Source of the DNA: Blastomyces gilchristii SLH14081
Taxonomy: Eukaryota; Ascomycota; Eurotiomycetes; Onygenales; Ajellomycetaceae
Length of the DNA stretch: 64,000 nt
Assembly: GCF_000003855.2 (NCBI RefSeq)
Contig: NW_003101680.1
Span: 2,169,095 to 2,233,094 of the forward strand
Direction of reading: 5' to 3'
This document shows positions 46,885-57,186 of this stretch, one piece after another. Under the pieces are notes generated by a model. It did not search any database, was not told the origin of the DNA, and was given only the letters and a program-made list of their open reading frames with translations. The translations under genes and the position numbers were made by a program. Positions within the stretch are counted from its first letter, which is position 1, and each line of letters opens with the position of its first letter.

Positions 46885-47922
46885 ATGTCAACTCTAGGTA
46901 CTCCACAATTCTTCATGCGCGCTCTGCGCCCTTCCAATGCCAGAGCAGTGTCTTCATTTTTCCAACGCCAAGCCGGAGCCGCATCCCATCGATCGCTGAG
47001 CTCAACAACATTCCGAGCCAGCAACCTGAATGAACGCGGCCACTCGACTGCTCCCTTACACCGCGAAACCCAGAAGTCTAAGCCTCTGAACCCACATCTG
47101 ACAAATACCACGCCGACAAGCACCGATGACTTTCCCAAAGTTGGCGCGAAATCACCGCCCCCAGACTTGATCACAGGAGCGGATCCCGACTACCAGCCGC
47201 GCAATGCGGTCCCGGGTAAGATGGAGCATATGACAGGCACAAGTGTGAAAACGGACGGGGGGAGGAAACCTGAGTTGGGCGTTGGGGAGATGGAGGGGAT
47301 TACTTTTAAGGTTGAGCCTTTGAGGCGGCAAGGGGAAGATATTACGACGATGAGGGCTAGGTTGCTGTGTACGTGTCTTACTACACCCATGCCATTATAC
47401 TTATAGTGGCATAATCCCCTTATTACAGAAAGCCAAACTAACAGACAAGTAGATCAAAGCCGAAAGCGAGGCATCCTAGAATCCGACCTTCTCCTCTCGA
47501 CGTTTGCATCCCAGCATCTCCCGACGATGACAGAACGACAACTGCAAGAATACGACAAATTCCTGGATGAGAATGATTGGGATATCTACTACTGGGCGAC
47601 TCAAGAGGCAGAGGACCCATCCGTGACAGATGGCGCCAATTCGCCTTCCGCAACAAACATATCCGACAATCAAGCCCAGGATACCCCGACAGAGACGTGG
47701 AAAAGCGGCGCTGCAAAGAGTGGAGAATGGGCGCAGACTGTAGGGGCATTCAAACCTGCATATAGACCTGTTCCGCAGCGGTGGAAGGACTCTGAGATCC
47801 TTGCTCAATTGAGACAGCATGTGCATGAGAAGAGTGCTCTTGGAGTAAAGGGGGCGAAGGGGCAGAGCCGGAGTGGAGGAGGGTTAGGACAGATGCCTGA
47901 CCTGCATAGAGTCAACGCATGA
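46885..47922 (+). CDS. sdh5: succinate dehydrogenase assembly factor 2 (Sdh5/SDHAF2)
   Basis: Exons 46885-47368 and 47453-47922, with an 84-bp intron (GTACGT..GTAG). Total 954 nt, 317 residues. SDHAF2 promotes covalent attachment of FAD to the flavoprotein subunit Sdh1 of complex II in the mitochondrial matrix. The N terminus is Arg/Ser/Ala-rich without acidic residues ([20 protein letters not shown]), a classic presequence. The core has [20 protein letters not shown] at the intron junction, then [10 protein letters not shown], and the signature [18 protein letters not shown]. The protein is longer than yeast Sdh5 owing to a long linker before the domain and a hydrophilic C-terminal tail of about 95 residues. 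ATG chosen because it begins the presequence; the frame extends further upstream without an ATG context that fits. Confidence 0.93.
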
Positions 47923-48303
47923 GATTTGTTCTTGGCGCTGTCATTTGCCTTGCTTTAATGTAAAACGTGTATATATACTCCTTGTAGCTAGATCATTTCA
48001 CCCTGGTGGGTGTGTGTTTTTTTGTATGTCTGATACGGCGTGTAGATCCACGTGACCCCCACCCCTCTCGCTTAGGTCCGCTAGGGCTCTGGCGCACACA
48101 CAAAAAAGCCGGCCACCAAATTGCGCTTAGGGCTCGTCTGGGCGCCGGAACCTCGCTCCATCTGGGAGAAGAGACGACGACGAAGAACCACCAGCTCAAC
48201 GACAGACATTGCTTTGCTCGCCATCCATCCTCCTCCTTCCAACCCTCCCCCCCCACGAGGATTTCCCTGATATTCTCAGACTTCGACCGAGAGCCTGCAC
48301 ACT
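47923..48303. other. promoter and leader of the RACK1 gene
   Basis: 381 bp. The last 90 bases are strongly pyrimidine-rich (TCCTCCTTCC, then a run of C), typical of leaders of highly translated fungal genes. Confidence 0.45.
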
Positions 48304-49751
48304 ATGGCTGAGCAGCTTGTCCACCGCGGGACCCTCGAAGGCCACAATGGCTGGGTCACCTCCCTGGCCACTTCGTTGGAGAAGTAAGCTACAACCAATT
48401 TTTTTTTCTTATATAAATATATCTCGAAGCTTGCCAAAAAGAACACAGTGGAATTCTGACTGGCAAAATCACTATGTTAGCCCCGATATGCTCCTTTCCG
48501 CCAGTCGCGATAAGACCCTGATCATCTGGAACTTGACTCGTGATGATACCGCATACGGATATCCCAAGCGGAGCCTTCATGGCCACTCGCACATTGTCTC
48601 CGACTGTGTATGCAAAAAAGAATACCATCCCAGAAGCTTTGAAAAAACAAAAAGGAGTTGTTAAAAAGGGTCTTCTGAGGGAGCAATATCGGCTGATTCT
48701 TGTGCATTGCTTTTTCCCTCTTCTCGTGAATTAGGTGATCTCGTCCGACGGTGCTTACGCGCTTTCTTCTTCGTGGGATAAAACCCTTCGTCTCTGGGAA
48801 TTGGCTACTGGCAACACCACCAGAACTTTCGTTGGCCACACCAATGATGTTTTGTCCGTCTCCTTCTCTGCCGACAACCGCCAGATCGTGTCCGGATCCC
48901 GCGACCGGACCATCAAGCTGTGGAACACCCTGGGTGACTGCAAGTTCACCATCACCGACAAGGGACACACCGAATGGGTCTCCTGCGTTCGTTTCAGCCC
49001 CAACCCCCAGAACCCCGTCATCGTTTCTGCTGGCTGGGACAAACTCGTCAAGGTACGAAATAAATATTTGACATATCGCTCAATTGCGACCCCCTAACCC
49101 CCCCCAGTTGCATATGTGTCGGATTTACGATTATATATGCCCAAATGATGTTTTGCATTTACGTATTTGCTACTTCAGAGCCCTTAAGAGGCCATGAGAC
49201 AAACTTCACCAATTGCCCTGATGGAAAACCCTTACAATTTTTCATACGGTTGAAAAAGAAGGCACAAATGAATACCATATTTCCAGTAGATTTCGTTTTG
49301 GCTAATATCACGAAACTTGAAAAAGGTCTGGGAACTCTCATCCTGCCGTATCCAAACCGACCACATCGGCCACACTGGCTACATCAACACCGTCACCATC
49401 TCCCCCGACGGATCCCTCTGTGCCTCCGGTGGCAAGGATGGCACCACCATGCTCTGGGATCTTAACGAGTCCAAGCACCTCTACTCCCTCCAAGCCGGTG
49501 ACGAGATCCACGCCCTCGTCTTCTCCCCCAACCGCTACTGGCTCTGCGCTGCCACCTCCAGCAGCATCACCATTTTCGATCTGGAGAAGAAGAGCAAGGT
49601 CGACGAGCTCAAGCCTGAATTCGTTGAGAAGGGAAAGAAGAGCCGTGAGCCTGAGTGCATAAGCTTGGCTTGGAGCGCTGATGGCCAGACTCTGTTTGCT
49701 GGATACACTGATAATAAGATCCGAGCCTGGGGTGTTATGTCGAGAACGTAG
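48304..49751 (+). CDS. cpcB: RACK1/Asc1/CpcB, seven-bladed WD40 ribosomal scaffold
   Basis: Exons 48304-48383, 48481-48607, 48735-49052 and 49326-49751 give 951 nt, 316 residues, the standard RACK1 length. Introns are 97, 127 and 273 bp. RACK1 sits on the 40S head near the mRNA exit channel and links signalling (G-beta-like) with translation; the Aspergillus orthologue CpcB also acts in cross-pathway control. Seven WD repeats are visible: [90 protein letters not shown] and [14 protein letters not shown]. The ribosome-binding Arg-Asp-Lys motif is present in the first repeat (SASRDKT). The third intron is unusually long for this window and hosts a U24-like snoRNA. Codon use is C-ending and biased, as expected of a highly expressed gene. 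Confidence 0.97.
49139..49225 (+). ncRNA. C/D box snoRNA, U24 (snR24) type, inside intron 3 of RACK1
   Basis: Within the 273-bp third intron lies a C box (AATGATG, 49144-49150), then TATTTGCTACTTCAGA (49164-49179), which is the U24 guide block as I recall it from yeast and human. Next come a C'-like ATGAGAC (about 49194-49200), a second guide segment ending CACCAATTGCC, and a D box CTGA (49218-49221). The bases just outside C and D (CCA and TGG) pair as the terminal stem. U24 guides 2'-O-methylation in the large-subunit rRNA. In budding yeast snR24 is also located in the intron of ASC1, the RACK1 orthologue, which supports the call independently. The ends are approximate. Confidence 0.85.
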
Positions 49752-51031
49752 GAGGGATCTCTGTGTGTGCCCGTTTATGTGTAATATGTTTGTCTCTGGG
49801 GCGGAAGCAAATAGAAAAACGGAGCTGTTGTGGAAATTACAGGCTGGATGGCTGGGTTGCGATGGATGAGCAATGAGCAAATGACAAAAACCACCTACCC
49901 CTTTTCTTTATTATATCTCTCTCTCTCCCATTTTCTTTCTTCGGTGGACTGGAACGGGAGTTTTCTGTGTTTTTTGATAGAGTTGACTTGCCTTTTTTTC
50001 CCACCCTTTTATCGAGATAAAAAGAGGACCAAAGAAAGAAAGTTAAGTTCTGTCGAAAAAAACAAATCCCTTCCACGCTGAGGAAGAAATTGTCTCATGC
50101 CACTGTTTCGAATCAAAACATGATTTCCATACCGTGCATGCCCTTACTAATCTAGAAGCAAGGAATGCGAAATGCAAAGCCGAACAAAAAAAAAAATACC
50201 AACTAATTTTTCTATGTTCTTAAATTCCTCCTCGAATTATGGTCGACTTTTTTTCTATGATCGTAGATACATATCTTTTTTGAGAGAATCCTCCATGCGT
50301 CTACCAGCTTTGGTCACTGCTGTACATCGGGAAGAGCTTTCTCCCACAATATTTTCCTTCAACTCTTGTTAACCATCACCTTAATATCCCGCGAAAACAC
50401 TTGAGTTCCAAAGGCCTATTTCGCTGTGTCTCTCGAACCGTCGCTTCTTCTATTAGTGCCGGAAGACTCGCTGTTACTGCTGGATTATTTTATCGAGTCA
50501 CAGTAGACTTCATTAAGTTTGGCCGGAAAGAAATCCAAGATCTAACCAAAGTGCCTATTAACCAGAAGATGGATGGTCGTGCTCTCGGCGCCACGCTGCT
50601 CCCGTGTCGATTTTCTTTCTAGTGATAGATGTAGACTTACATTTCCCCATGCTTCACAACAACGCCTTGGCTTTGGTTTATTAACGTTGCTCGATTTTGG
50701 TTGGACTTTTACTGAATCTCTACTTCACATCTTAGAATGAATCAACCAGTTTTCTCCACCATCATAGTCCCAGAAATCCTCCAGGTCAATCAGACTCACG
50801 CAGAAGCCTGAGTCCAGTGCTTGACCTACTAAGAGGACATGTGAAGCTAGAAACGATTCCATCTTTAGCTGTGTCATATTTGCATTGTTCCCCTGTCACT
50901 GTTGATTAAAAGTAAATAGAGGTGGCATAGTATTTTCATCGAAGACCAATCTAGCAATGTAGCAGGGTATCATTGTATAAATATATAGTACAAAAAGTAA
51001 GACAAAAAATTTTCCATAGAAGTAAACAGGC
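49752..51031. other. 1.3 kb intergenic segment
   Basis: Contains the 3' untranslated regions of RACK1 and of the convergent TPR gene. A plus-strand frame at 50401-50622 lacks an ATG and has no known motif. Nothing else seen. Confidence 0.5.
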
Positions 51032-52471
51032 CTATTTCAATTTGTTAAGTCTCCTTATAGCATCATCTGATACCTTAATTCCCTCCTCAAACTGTAGCTC
51101 AGAGGCCAATTGCCTGCCCTTCTCATAGTAACCACGGGCTTCTGCGAATTTCTTCTGCATCTCCGAAATCTCGCCCAAATTATACAGCGCAGCCAGACAC
51201 GATTGATCGCAATCTTCGTTCCGGACTGGCGGTTTGATATGTGCTGCAACATCCAAAGCCTTCTTTGCCCACTGTGCGGCAGCATCTAATAGCTCCGGTT
51301 TAGATATCGGTGAGCCGTCTGACCTCGGTATCGATGCTGATTTTCCAGTTGCCCTTTGAGCTTCCTCTGCCATCTGGGAAGAGATGTTGTTAAGGAGAAC
51401 AACCTGCGCGCACGTCGTCGACTGGCCCTCCTCTTCTTTGATCAAACCTAGACTCTGTATGTATAAGGTCGCAGCGAGGTGGTGTTTGCCCTTTTTGGCA
51501 TATAAATCAGCCAGGTCATTGCACGACGCAGCAATCTCAGTGAGGTTAACATAGTCATCTCCATCGTCGCGCGAAACCGGCAGATTCAATTCTCTGCGCC
51601 TTCGGACCTCCCCAGCACTCTCGTTAACCGCACCAATGAGGGAATTCTCCGCTTTGTCCATATCCTGCACGGAATTACTCGAGTATAAATCTGCTAGTTT
51701 AATTTTAATGCCAATGACCTTTTTCATAACTTGGTCACGAAGCTTCGCCTCCATTCCTTCCTTTTCGAGTGCCTTTTTTGCTGCTTCCGCAGCTTCAGGG
51801 TCAACAGGTACAACGGGGGGATTGTGGACTCTTTGTTTATCAATTATCATTTGCCTTCTCCTCCCATTGGTTACCCACTCTTTGCAGTCTGCTAGAGTCT
51901 TCTCAAGCATGTCAATGGATGCTTTGATCAGCCCATTTTTCTCCAACATTTCAGCGGCTGCGATTCTTATACCCAGGACTTCGTCAGAGAATGGGTGCAT
52001 CTGAACATGTTCGGCAACAACAAGTGCCTCCCTAAACAGCTGCAGTGCCAAGATAGGATCTGGTCGGATTTCAGAATGGTGAAGCGCTTTGCGAAGGGGT
52101 GCAGCCACCTCTGGCGGAAATCTGTTAAGGTATGGGTCTACCCGAGTAACCCGGTCGTATATGATGTATACAAGTAACCCCGCATTCACCGCCACGAATA
52201 ATAGAGTGAGCGGGAAGCCAATTGGGTTTGTTTGCCATATTTTACCCCACGCTTCCTTGTAATCTTGCCTGAATTTTTGGAAGCGCGAGGTGCTGTTGAA
52301 CCGGACTTGTATCGGCGGGTTGGAAATCAGTCGATATTTCGGTAACGGGGCTATTTGAGGCCTAGGATGAGATCGAGGTGTGGTGGAGAGGAATCGTACG
52401 GCGGAGGGGAGGGTTTGTGGTTGGCGGAGGGGCGGAGAGGCGCTGATGCGCTTTGGTATCAGCCGGAACAT
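51032..52471 (-). CDS. mitochondrial inner-membrane TPR protein, Mgr3-like
   Basis: The open frame extends to an ATG at 52576 (514 codons). I prefer the ATG at 52471 (479 residues) because it begins a good mitochondrial presequence (MFRLIPKRISASPPLRQPQ) and because a splice-acceptor-like TTTACAG lies just before it. After the presequence and a Pro/Arg linker comes one transmembrane helix (FPLTLLFVAVNAGLLVYIIY, about 86-105). Then helical TPR-like repeats follow through the C terminus (for example ALYNLGEISEMQKKFAEARG, YYEKGRQLASELQFEEG). This layout is that of yeast Mgr3, an adaptor of the i-AAA protease that delivers unfolded inner-membrane proteins. The assignment is by architecture; other TPR membrane proteins are possible. 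It is head-to-head with the SRAP gene. Confidence 0.82.
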   Translation of the reverse strand: MFRLIPKRISASPPLRQPQTLPSAVRFLSTTPRSHPRPQIAPLPKYRLISNPPIQVRFNSTSRFQKFRQDYKEAWGKIWQTNPIGFPLTLLFVAVNAGLLVYIIYDRVTRVDPYLNRFPPEVAAPLRKALHHSEIRPDPILALQLFREALVVAEHVQMHPFSDEVLGIRIAAAEMLEKNGLIKASIDMLEKTLADCKEWVTNGRRRQMIIDKQRVHNPPVVPVDPEAAEAAKKALEKEGMEAKLRDQVMKKVIGIKIKLADLYSSNSVQDMDKAENSLIGAVNESAGEVRRRRELNLPVSRDDGDDYVNLTEIAASCNDLADLYAKKGKHHLAATLYIQSLGLIKEEEGQSTTCAQVVLLNNISSQMAEEAQRATGKSASIPRSDGSPISKPELLDAAAQWAKKALDVAAHIKPPVRNEDCDQSCLAALYNLGEISEMQKKFAEARGYYEKGRQLASELQFEEGIKVSDDAIRRLNKLK

Positions 52472-52864
52472 GGCCGATAGGCTGCGTACTGTAAATTGAA
52501 TTTTTAAGACGAATTTCTTGAAACCATTCAGCATAGACGACGCAGATGTGTTTCCATACGCAGAATGCAGCATCAATGGCAGGGCTCAACGGAAATAACT
52601 CGCCAGATGCATCGAAGCTTTTTTTTGAAGAATTCAGGGTGGAAGAGCTGCGGGAAAATAGATTGATATCAGGTCTGTTTGCTCTGTTTGTCCGTTCTTG
52701 GCATAATGGTCCGAGCTCCCTTCCACTCCGCTCCACCCCAAGGCAATGACGTCTTGGCAATATCATGTCTCAACGGCAACTGCTATTTCCAGTGCAAAAC
52801 CTCAAGACCGTTTCCAGCTTTTTTATACTACGCACATTGGTATATAAGGAAAACTACATTCAAG
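52472..52864. promoter_or_regulatory. shared intergenic region of Mgr3-like and SRAP genes
   Basis: About 393 bp between the preferred start codons (288 bp if the longer Mgr3-like start is used). A TATATAAGG lies at 52840-52848 close to the SRAP start, perhaps within its leader. Confidence 0.4.
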
Positions 52865-54358
52865 ATGTGTGGCCGGTATGCCATGGGTATTGTATGTAAC
52901 CCGCCACCTTTACGGAGTGTCAAGTCATTCTACCTCCCTTCAGGCTCTTTCTGGCCGTCTAATGATGATCCTTTTTGTGTAGCGCCTCGCGTTCATCCGA
53001 AACCAATTACAACAACGTGGCCATCCTGTGGATGAGGCCGCAGATGACGATGACGTGAGGCAAACTTACAACTTTGCCCCTGGGAGTTACGGCGCGGTTT
53101 ATCGCGCAGACGCTTCTGATCACGGTGGCGCTGTTGGTTCCCAGGACGATGACACCGGCAGCAATGAGCAAGTGGAAGATCAAGGGGCAAATGATGGCTC
53201 TACGAAGACAACAGAGCGCAGAACTCATTATAAACTTCAAAGCATGAAATGGGGTTTAATACCATTTTGGACCAAAAGGTCCCCTGATTACGGCTCCATG
53301 CTGAAAACAATCAACTGTCGCGACGATTCTTTAATCGAGGATAGGGGAATGTGGACGTCAATGAAGAAAAAGAAGCGCTGTGTTGTAGTCTGTCAAGGCT
53401 TTTACGAATGGCTGAAAAAGGGACCCGGTGGGAAAGAGAAAGTTCCCCACTATGTCCGACGAAAGGACGGCGATTTGATGTGTTTCGCGGGTCTGTGGGA
53501 CTGTGTTCAGTATGAAGGTATGGGTTCCATTCTAAATTCTGCAGTGTTCCGGCGTCTCAAATACAATAGCACTCAGAAGCCACTTTCTGACAACCAAGCA
53601 TAGGCTCTGATGAGAAACTCTACACGTACACTATAATTACCACTGATTCGAATCCCTATCTTAAGTTTCTTCATGATCGAATGCCTGTCATTCTCGATCA
53701 AGGTAGCCCTGAAATGGCTACATGGCTGGATCCCCATCGCGTGACTTGGTCAAAGGAACTCCAATCCATCCTCAAACCGTACGAAGGGGAGCTCGAGTGC
53801 TACCCCGTCAGCAAAGAAGTAGGGAAAGTAGGAAACAATTCTCCAGACTTCATTATCCCAGTAAACAGCAAGGAGAATAAAAGCAACATTGCGAACTTTT
53901 TCGCCAGTGCTGGGAGCAAAGGCAAGCCTGGACAGAAATCCCAAATTCGCGATATCAGCAAATCTAGCGGTGAAAAACCAGGAGCAAAGAATGTTTCAGC
54001 GCTTGATCAAGAGAGCAAAGTAAAGAAAGAAGAAGAAGAGGGTAACAAAGATGCAATATATTTGACTTCGTTCAAGTCAGATTCCGATGCCCCATCCGCT
54101 TCGCAAACCCCGGCGGTCAAACGAAAACGGGGATCTCCGAAGGCTGCTGAGGACACTGATGTGACTGCCAAACTCCCCAAGATAACGCAATCAGACTCTG
54201 TGCAGCCATCTCCTAAGAAAGATGTTATCCACTCCCCCACAAAGCCCATTGGTAGAAAAATGAGGAGTGCCACAAGCAACGGGTCAACTCCTAAGCAGGG
54301 GGGTGCCAAAAGGACGACAAGCGGGACGCAACGAATTACTAGTTTCTTCAAAAAATAA
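52865..54358 (+). CDS. SRAP-domain protein, HMCES/YedK family abasic-site sensor
   Basis: Exons 52865-52891, 52983-53517 and 53604-54358 give 1317 nt, 438 residues; introns are 91 and 86 bp. The first exon has only nine codons (MCGRYAMGI). SRAP proteins expose a catalytic Cys2 after Met removal and form a thiazolidine DNA-protein crosslink at abasic sites in single-stranded DNA. Catalytic residues are all visible: Cys2, Asn120 in NCRDDSL, Glu151 in QGFYEWLKKG and His211 in FLHDRMPVIL. The core also has MKWGLIPFW. An acidic insertion (about 26-85, many Asp) lies between the first strand and the core. The C-terminal 190 residues are Lys/Ser/Pro-rich and end in TQRITSFFKK, resembling a PCNA-interacting peptide; a similar NIANFF lies near 282-287. 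Probably nuclear and replication-associated. Confidence 0.94.
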
Positions 54359-55730
54359 CGATGCTGGAAAGGGCCGGCCGCATTCTCAGTTGTCTTCTTC
54401 ATTCGCTTTGTTTACTATGATACCATTTGGAACCTGTACATTTGTCTCTACTGCCTACGGATCAATTACATATATTAATGTCGACATATTGCTGATTCTT
54501 TTCAACTTCAATGAAATTTTTACAAATATTTGCTTCGATGGAGTTCTTTCTTATTGACATCGTGGGATATTTGACTCTAAATGCACATACATAAAGCCTC
54601 AGTATAAAAGTTGTGGACTTTTGGAGATGGCGCAGAAAGGGATGCTTCTTTAGCGTGTTCTCATCACCGGAATATGTGAAGTGAAGGGCGGAACCGGAAC
54701 AGGGACTAAACCGTACATAGCTGCCCACTATGGCGGAAGAAGAGAAGACCAAAGTTGCCGCAAAGAACCTGGTTTTGTCAGCTACTGGGGCAAAAGAGCT
54801 CAACCACCACCAGCTAACACTGGAGGAAGAGGGGCTGAATACACACAGGAGAGCTAGCCTTGGTTGACAGGTTTATGCCCGCGTTTGATTTTAAGCTTTG
54901 TTGTCTTGTACCCGCCCCCGCTGCTGTCATTTTCACATGTGTACGCTGGATATTTGTTTCTTCACGAATTCTCTAATGATCTTTATTATGTTGGTAACGT
55001 GCTATGTTCTGGGTTTCATGAAAGAAATCCACTAATTGAGCCACTCGTCGCCTGCGCCCACCAAAAGCAGCAGCTTAAGTGGTTATATAGTAGTCTAAAC
55101 AGGTTGCACTCTGGCCCATTCTGTCAGTGGGTTGACAAAGACATCACAGGTCATTTTTGTAGCTGCTATTCTTCCTTCCTTTCACATGTAAACATTTTCT
55201 CACAGATATGATTGATTCCCCATGGGATGAGTGTTGGAAAGGATAAAGGACAAGCGAATTGAGTGCATTGTCTCAATTGCCACTTGTTTAAAGAAGGGCC
55301 ATAACGAGATACGACCGTGCTATGGTTTGTCCACAATACAGTGTTGGCAGGTTTTGTAAGCCGAGCCACGATTCGAGAAATATTTGATATATTCCCGCGC
55401 TGTGCATGCAAGCCTATAAGACATAAACTATATGTTGCTCCTATGATGCTGTCGCGGTATATGCACAGGCAATCCCATCATGAATATTGAAGGAATCCAG
55501 GCAAAAATGGCACAACTGTTAACACAACGAGGGTATAAGAGAATGATCCTTATAAGGGTCCACGCAAAGGTGTTTCAATTGAGCAGCCAAATATGCAGAG
55601 CACTAAACCTTCGTGGTGCCGCAGTGGCCTGCCATAAATGATTCGGCAATCCCATGTTTCACACCATGGGGGTTCATATATTAGGAGTGGAGTGGTTTGC
55701 CTAAATGCAAATTTCTAGCGTCTAGCTGCG
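54359..55730. other. 1.4 kb intergenic segment between convergent genes
   Basis: No convincing gene. A 45-codon plus frame from an ATG at 54730 reads like a small soluble peptide but has no homologue I know. Remaining frames are short. Confidence 0.45.
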
Positions 55731-56563
55731 CTAATTATTCTCCTCTGATCGAAGGCGCTGAACAAGCTTCTCTCGCAAAAATGGACTGAGACCAAGGCTG
55801 CACATGCTTGTCAGTGGTGAACATTATCTCGTAGGAGGGATTAGCACGTACATTCCATTCGAGGTGATGACCCGGTAGGTACCTAGCATTCCACTGTTTT
55901 AACCAGCAAGTCCTACTAAAAGCGACGGGCGAACACCGGGTACGCTTTATAGACTTACCACTGGGCTGGTAATTCCCTTCAATATTTCCGTTCCCATCAA
56001 CTTCCAGGCTGCCGAATATATCTTCTGGCCTGCGGGAGGGAGAAAAAATTAATGTCTTAGGGTGACATGAGCTACGAGATTGAAATCTTACCATGCGATC
56101 CTAGCAAACTCCGGGGGATTCCTCGTATCGAAAATATGAATCCATCCACCTCTCTTAGTGGAATTTGTGCTATCCTTAAAGCCTTCATTTGAACTGGTAG
56201 CGCCACGTCTCCGCTGCCTTTGCCCCCGGCCACCAGTAGCAAGATTTACCCCACTCGTGTAAGCCATTACTTGCGCCTGCGACACTACCTCAGGATCCTC
56301 ATGTGCATGCTCTGCAATGACTGACTGGAGCGTGTTTAGAAACGCCGGATTTTCTTTCAAAGAGTTAGTGGTTGGAGGAAGTTTGGACGTCACTCCGATC
56401 GCAAGGTTGGGTTTCGGAGGATCTGTAGGTAAAAGAGAGAGTATATAGCTATTCGGGGTTTGGGGATTTGGGAAAACGAACTGTGGGAATAATTAGTATC
56501 AGCACTTTTTCCACAATTGTTCTTCTAATGCGTAACTGGAATTGAAGGGCTTATATCAAGCAT
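55731..56563 (-). CDS. conserved fungal protein, 194 residues, five exons, function unknown
   Basis: Exons on the minus strand: 56563-56537, 56480-56092, 56029-55959, 55882-55852 and 55797-55731, totalling 585 nt. Introns are 54-76 bp. The first junction uses a weak donor (GTTACG) and a nine-codon first exon, so the N terminus is the least certain part. The protein has an N-terminal Pro-rich part, a helical stretch (AFLNTLQSVIAEHAHEDPEV), and an Arg/Gly patch (GGRGQRQRRRG). The C-terminal half is strongly patterned: GGWIHIFDTRNPPEFARIAW, PEDIFGSLEVDGNGNIEG, NYQPSGTYRVITSNGILGLS and PFLREKLVQRLRSEENN. I recall this C-terminal block as conserved among fungi, but not a function for it. All splice sites were needed to keep that block in frame, which supports the model. 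Confidence 0.8.
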
Positions 56564-57186
56564 ACGATATGTGAGTTGCCCTGCAAGGTAGTCAAAGATC
56601 TAAAGTAAAATCGCGTTGGGTTGAAAATAGCGCGGCGCGCGCTCCAGATAATTGTTTCCATGAGATAGAGAGAGATATATATACTTCTGCTAGCTCGATA
56701 ATTGTGCAATTGGAGTAAAAGGCGTTTAATAAAAGTGTGAAGCTCGTACTCCGTACGGAGTAGATTATATGTCACTTGTAGGTTTGATCACAAATCACAT
56801 GACTTCGCGTTCAACGCCAAAGCTGAAGCCTGAGGCTTCACTCAACTTCATACTAATCTGTATTCACCCCAATAATAGCTCAAGATGGAACTGCAAAATC
56901 CAAAGGCTTATCCAAACCGGATATTTTGGCGCTCACATTTTTGAGCGACGTTAGTTTTGTTAAAGAAAAATGATTGCATAGGGTTGTCTCGACTCTGGTT
57001 ACGATTGAGCTGTACCTCACAATCGAAGCTGTGACTTGCCGTGGCAGCTTCTGCTGCTGTATAAAAGGACCTTTTATGGCCCTTTTATGCGACTAGATAT
57101 TCTCAAACCAGTTCGTTGTTGTGTCGCACTGACTTCTATCATTTGTCGTTCTTTGAAATCTACTTGTTGGCATCGAATCTATCATC
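56564..57186. promoter_or_regulatory. shared upstream region with TATA box before med1
   Basis: 623 bp between divergent start codons. TATAAAAGG at 57060-57068 is a good TATA box about 120 bp before the med1 ATG. A perfect 16-bp palindrome TACTCCGTACGGAGTA occupies 56747-56762. Confidence 0.55.

Noticed and set aside
50401..50622. Plus-strand frame of 73 codons downstream of RACK1
   Set aside because: Begins with a non-ATG codon, no recognisable family, and lies where 3' untranslated DNA of two convergent genes is expected.
54730..54867. 45-codon plus-strand frame beginning MAEEEKTKVAAKN
   Set aside because: Reasonable composition but too short to judge, no homologue known to me and no flanking exon found.
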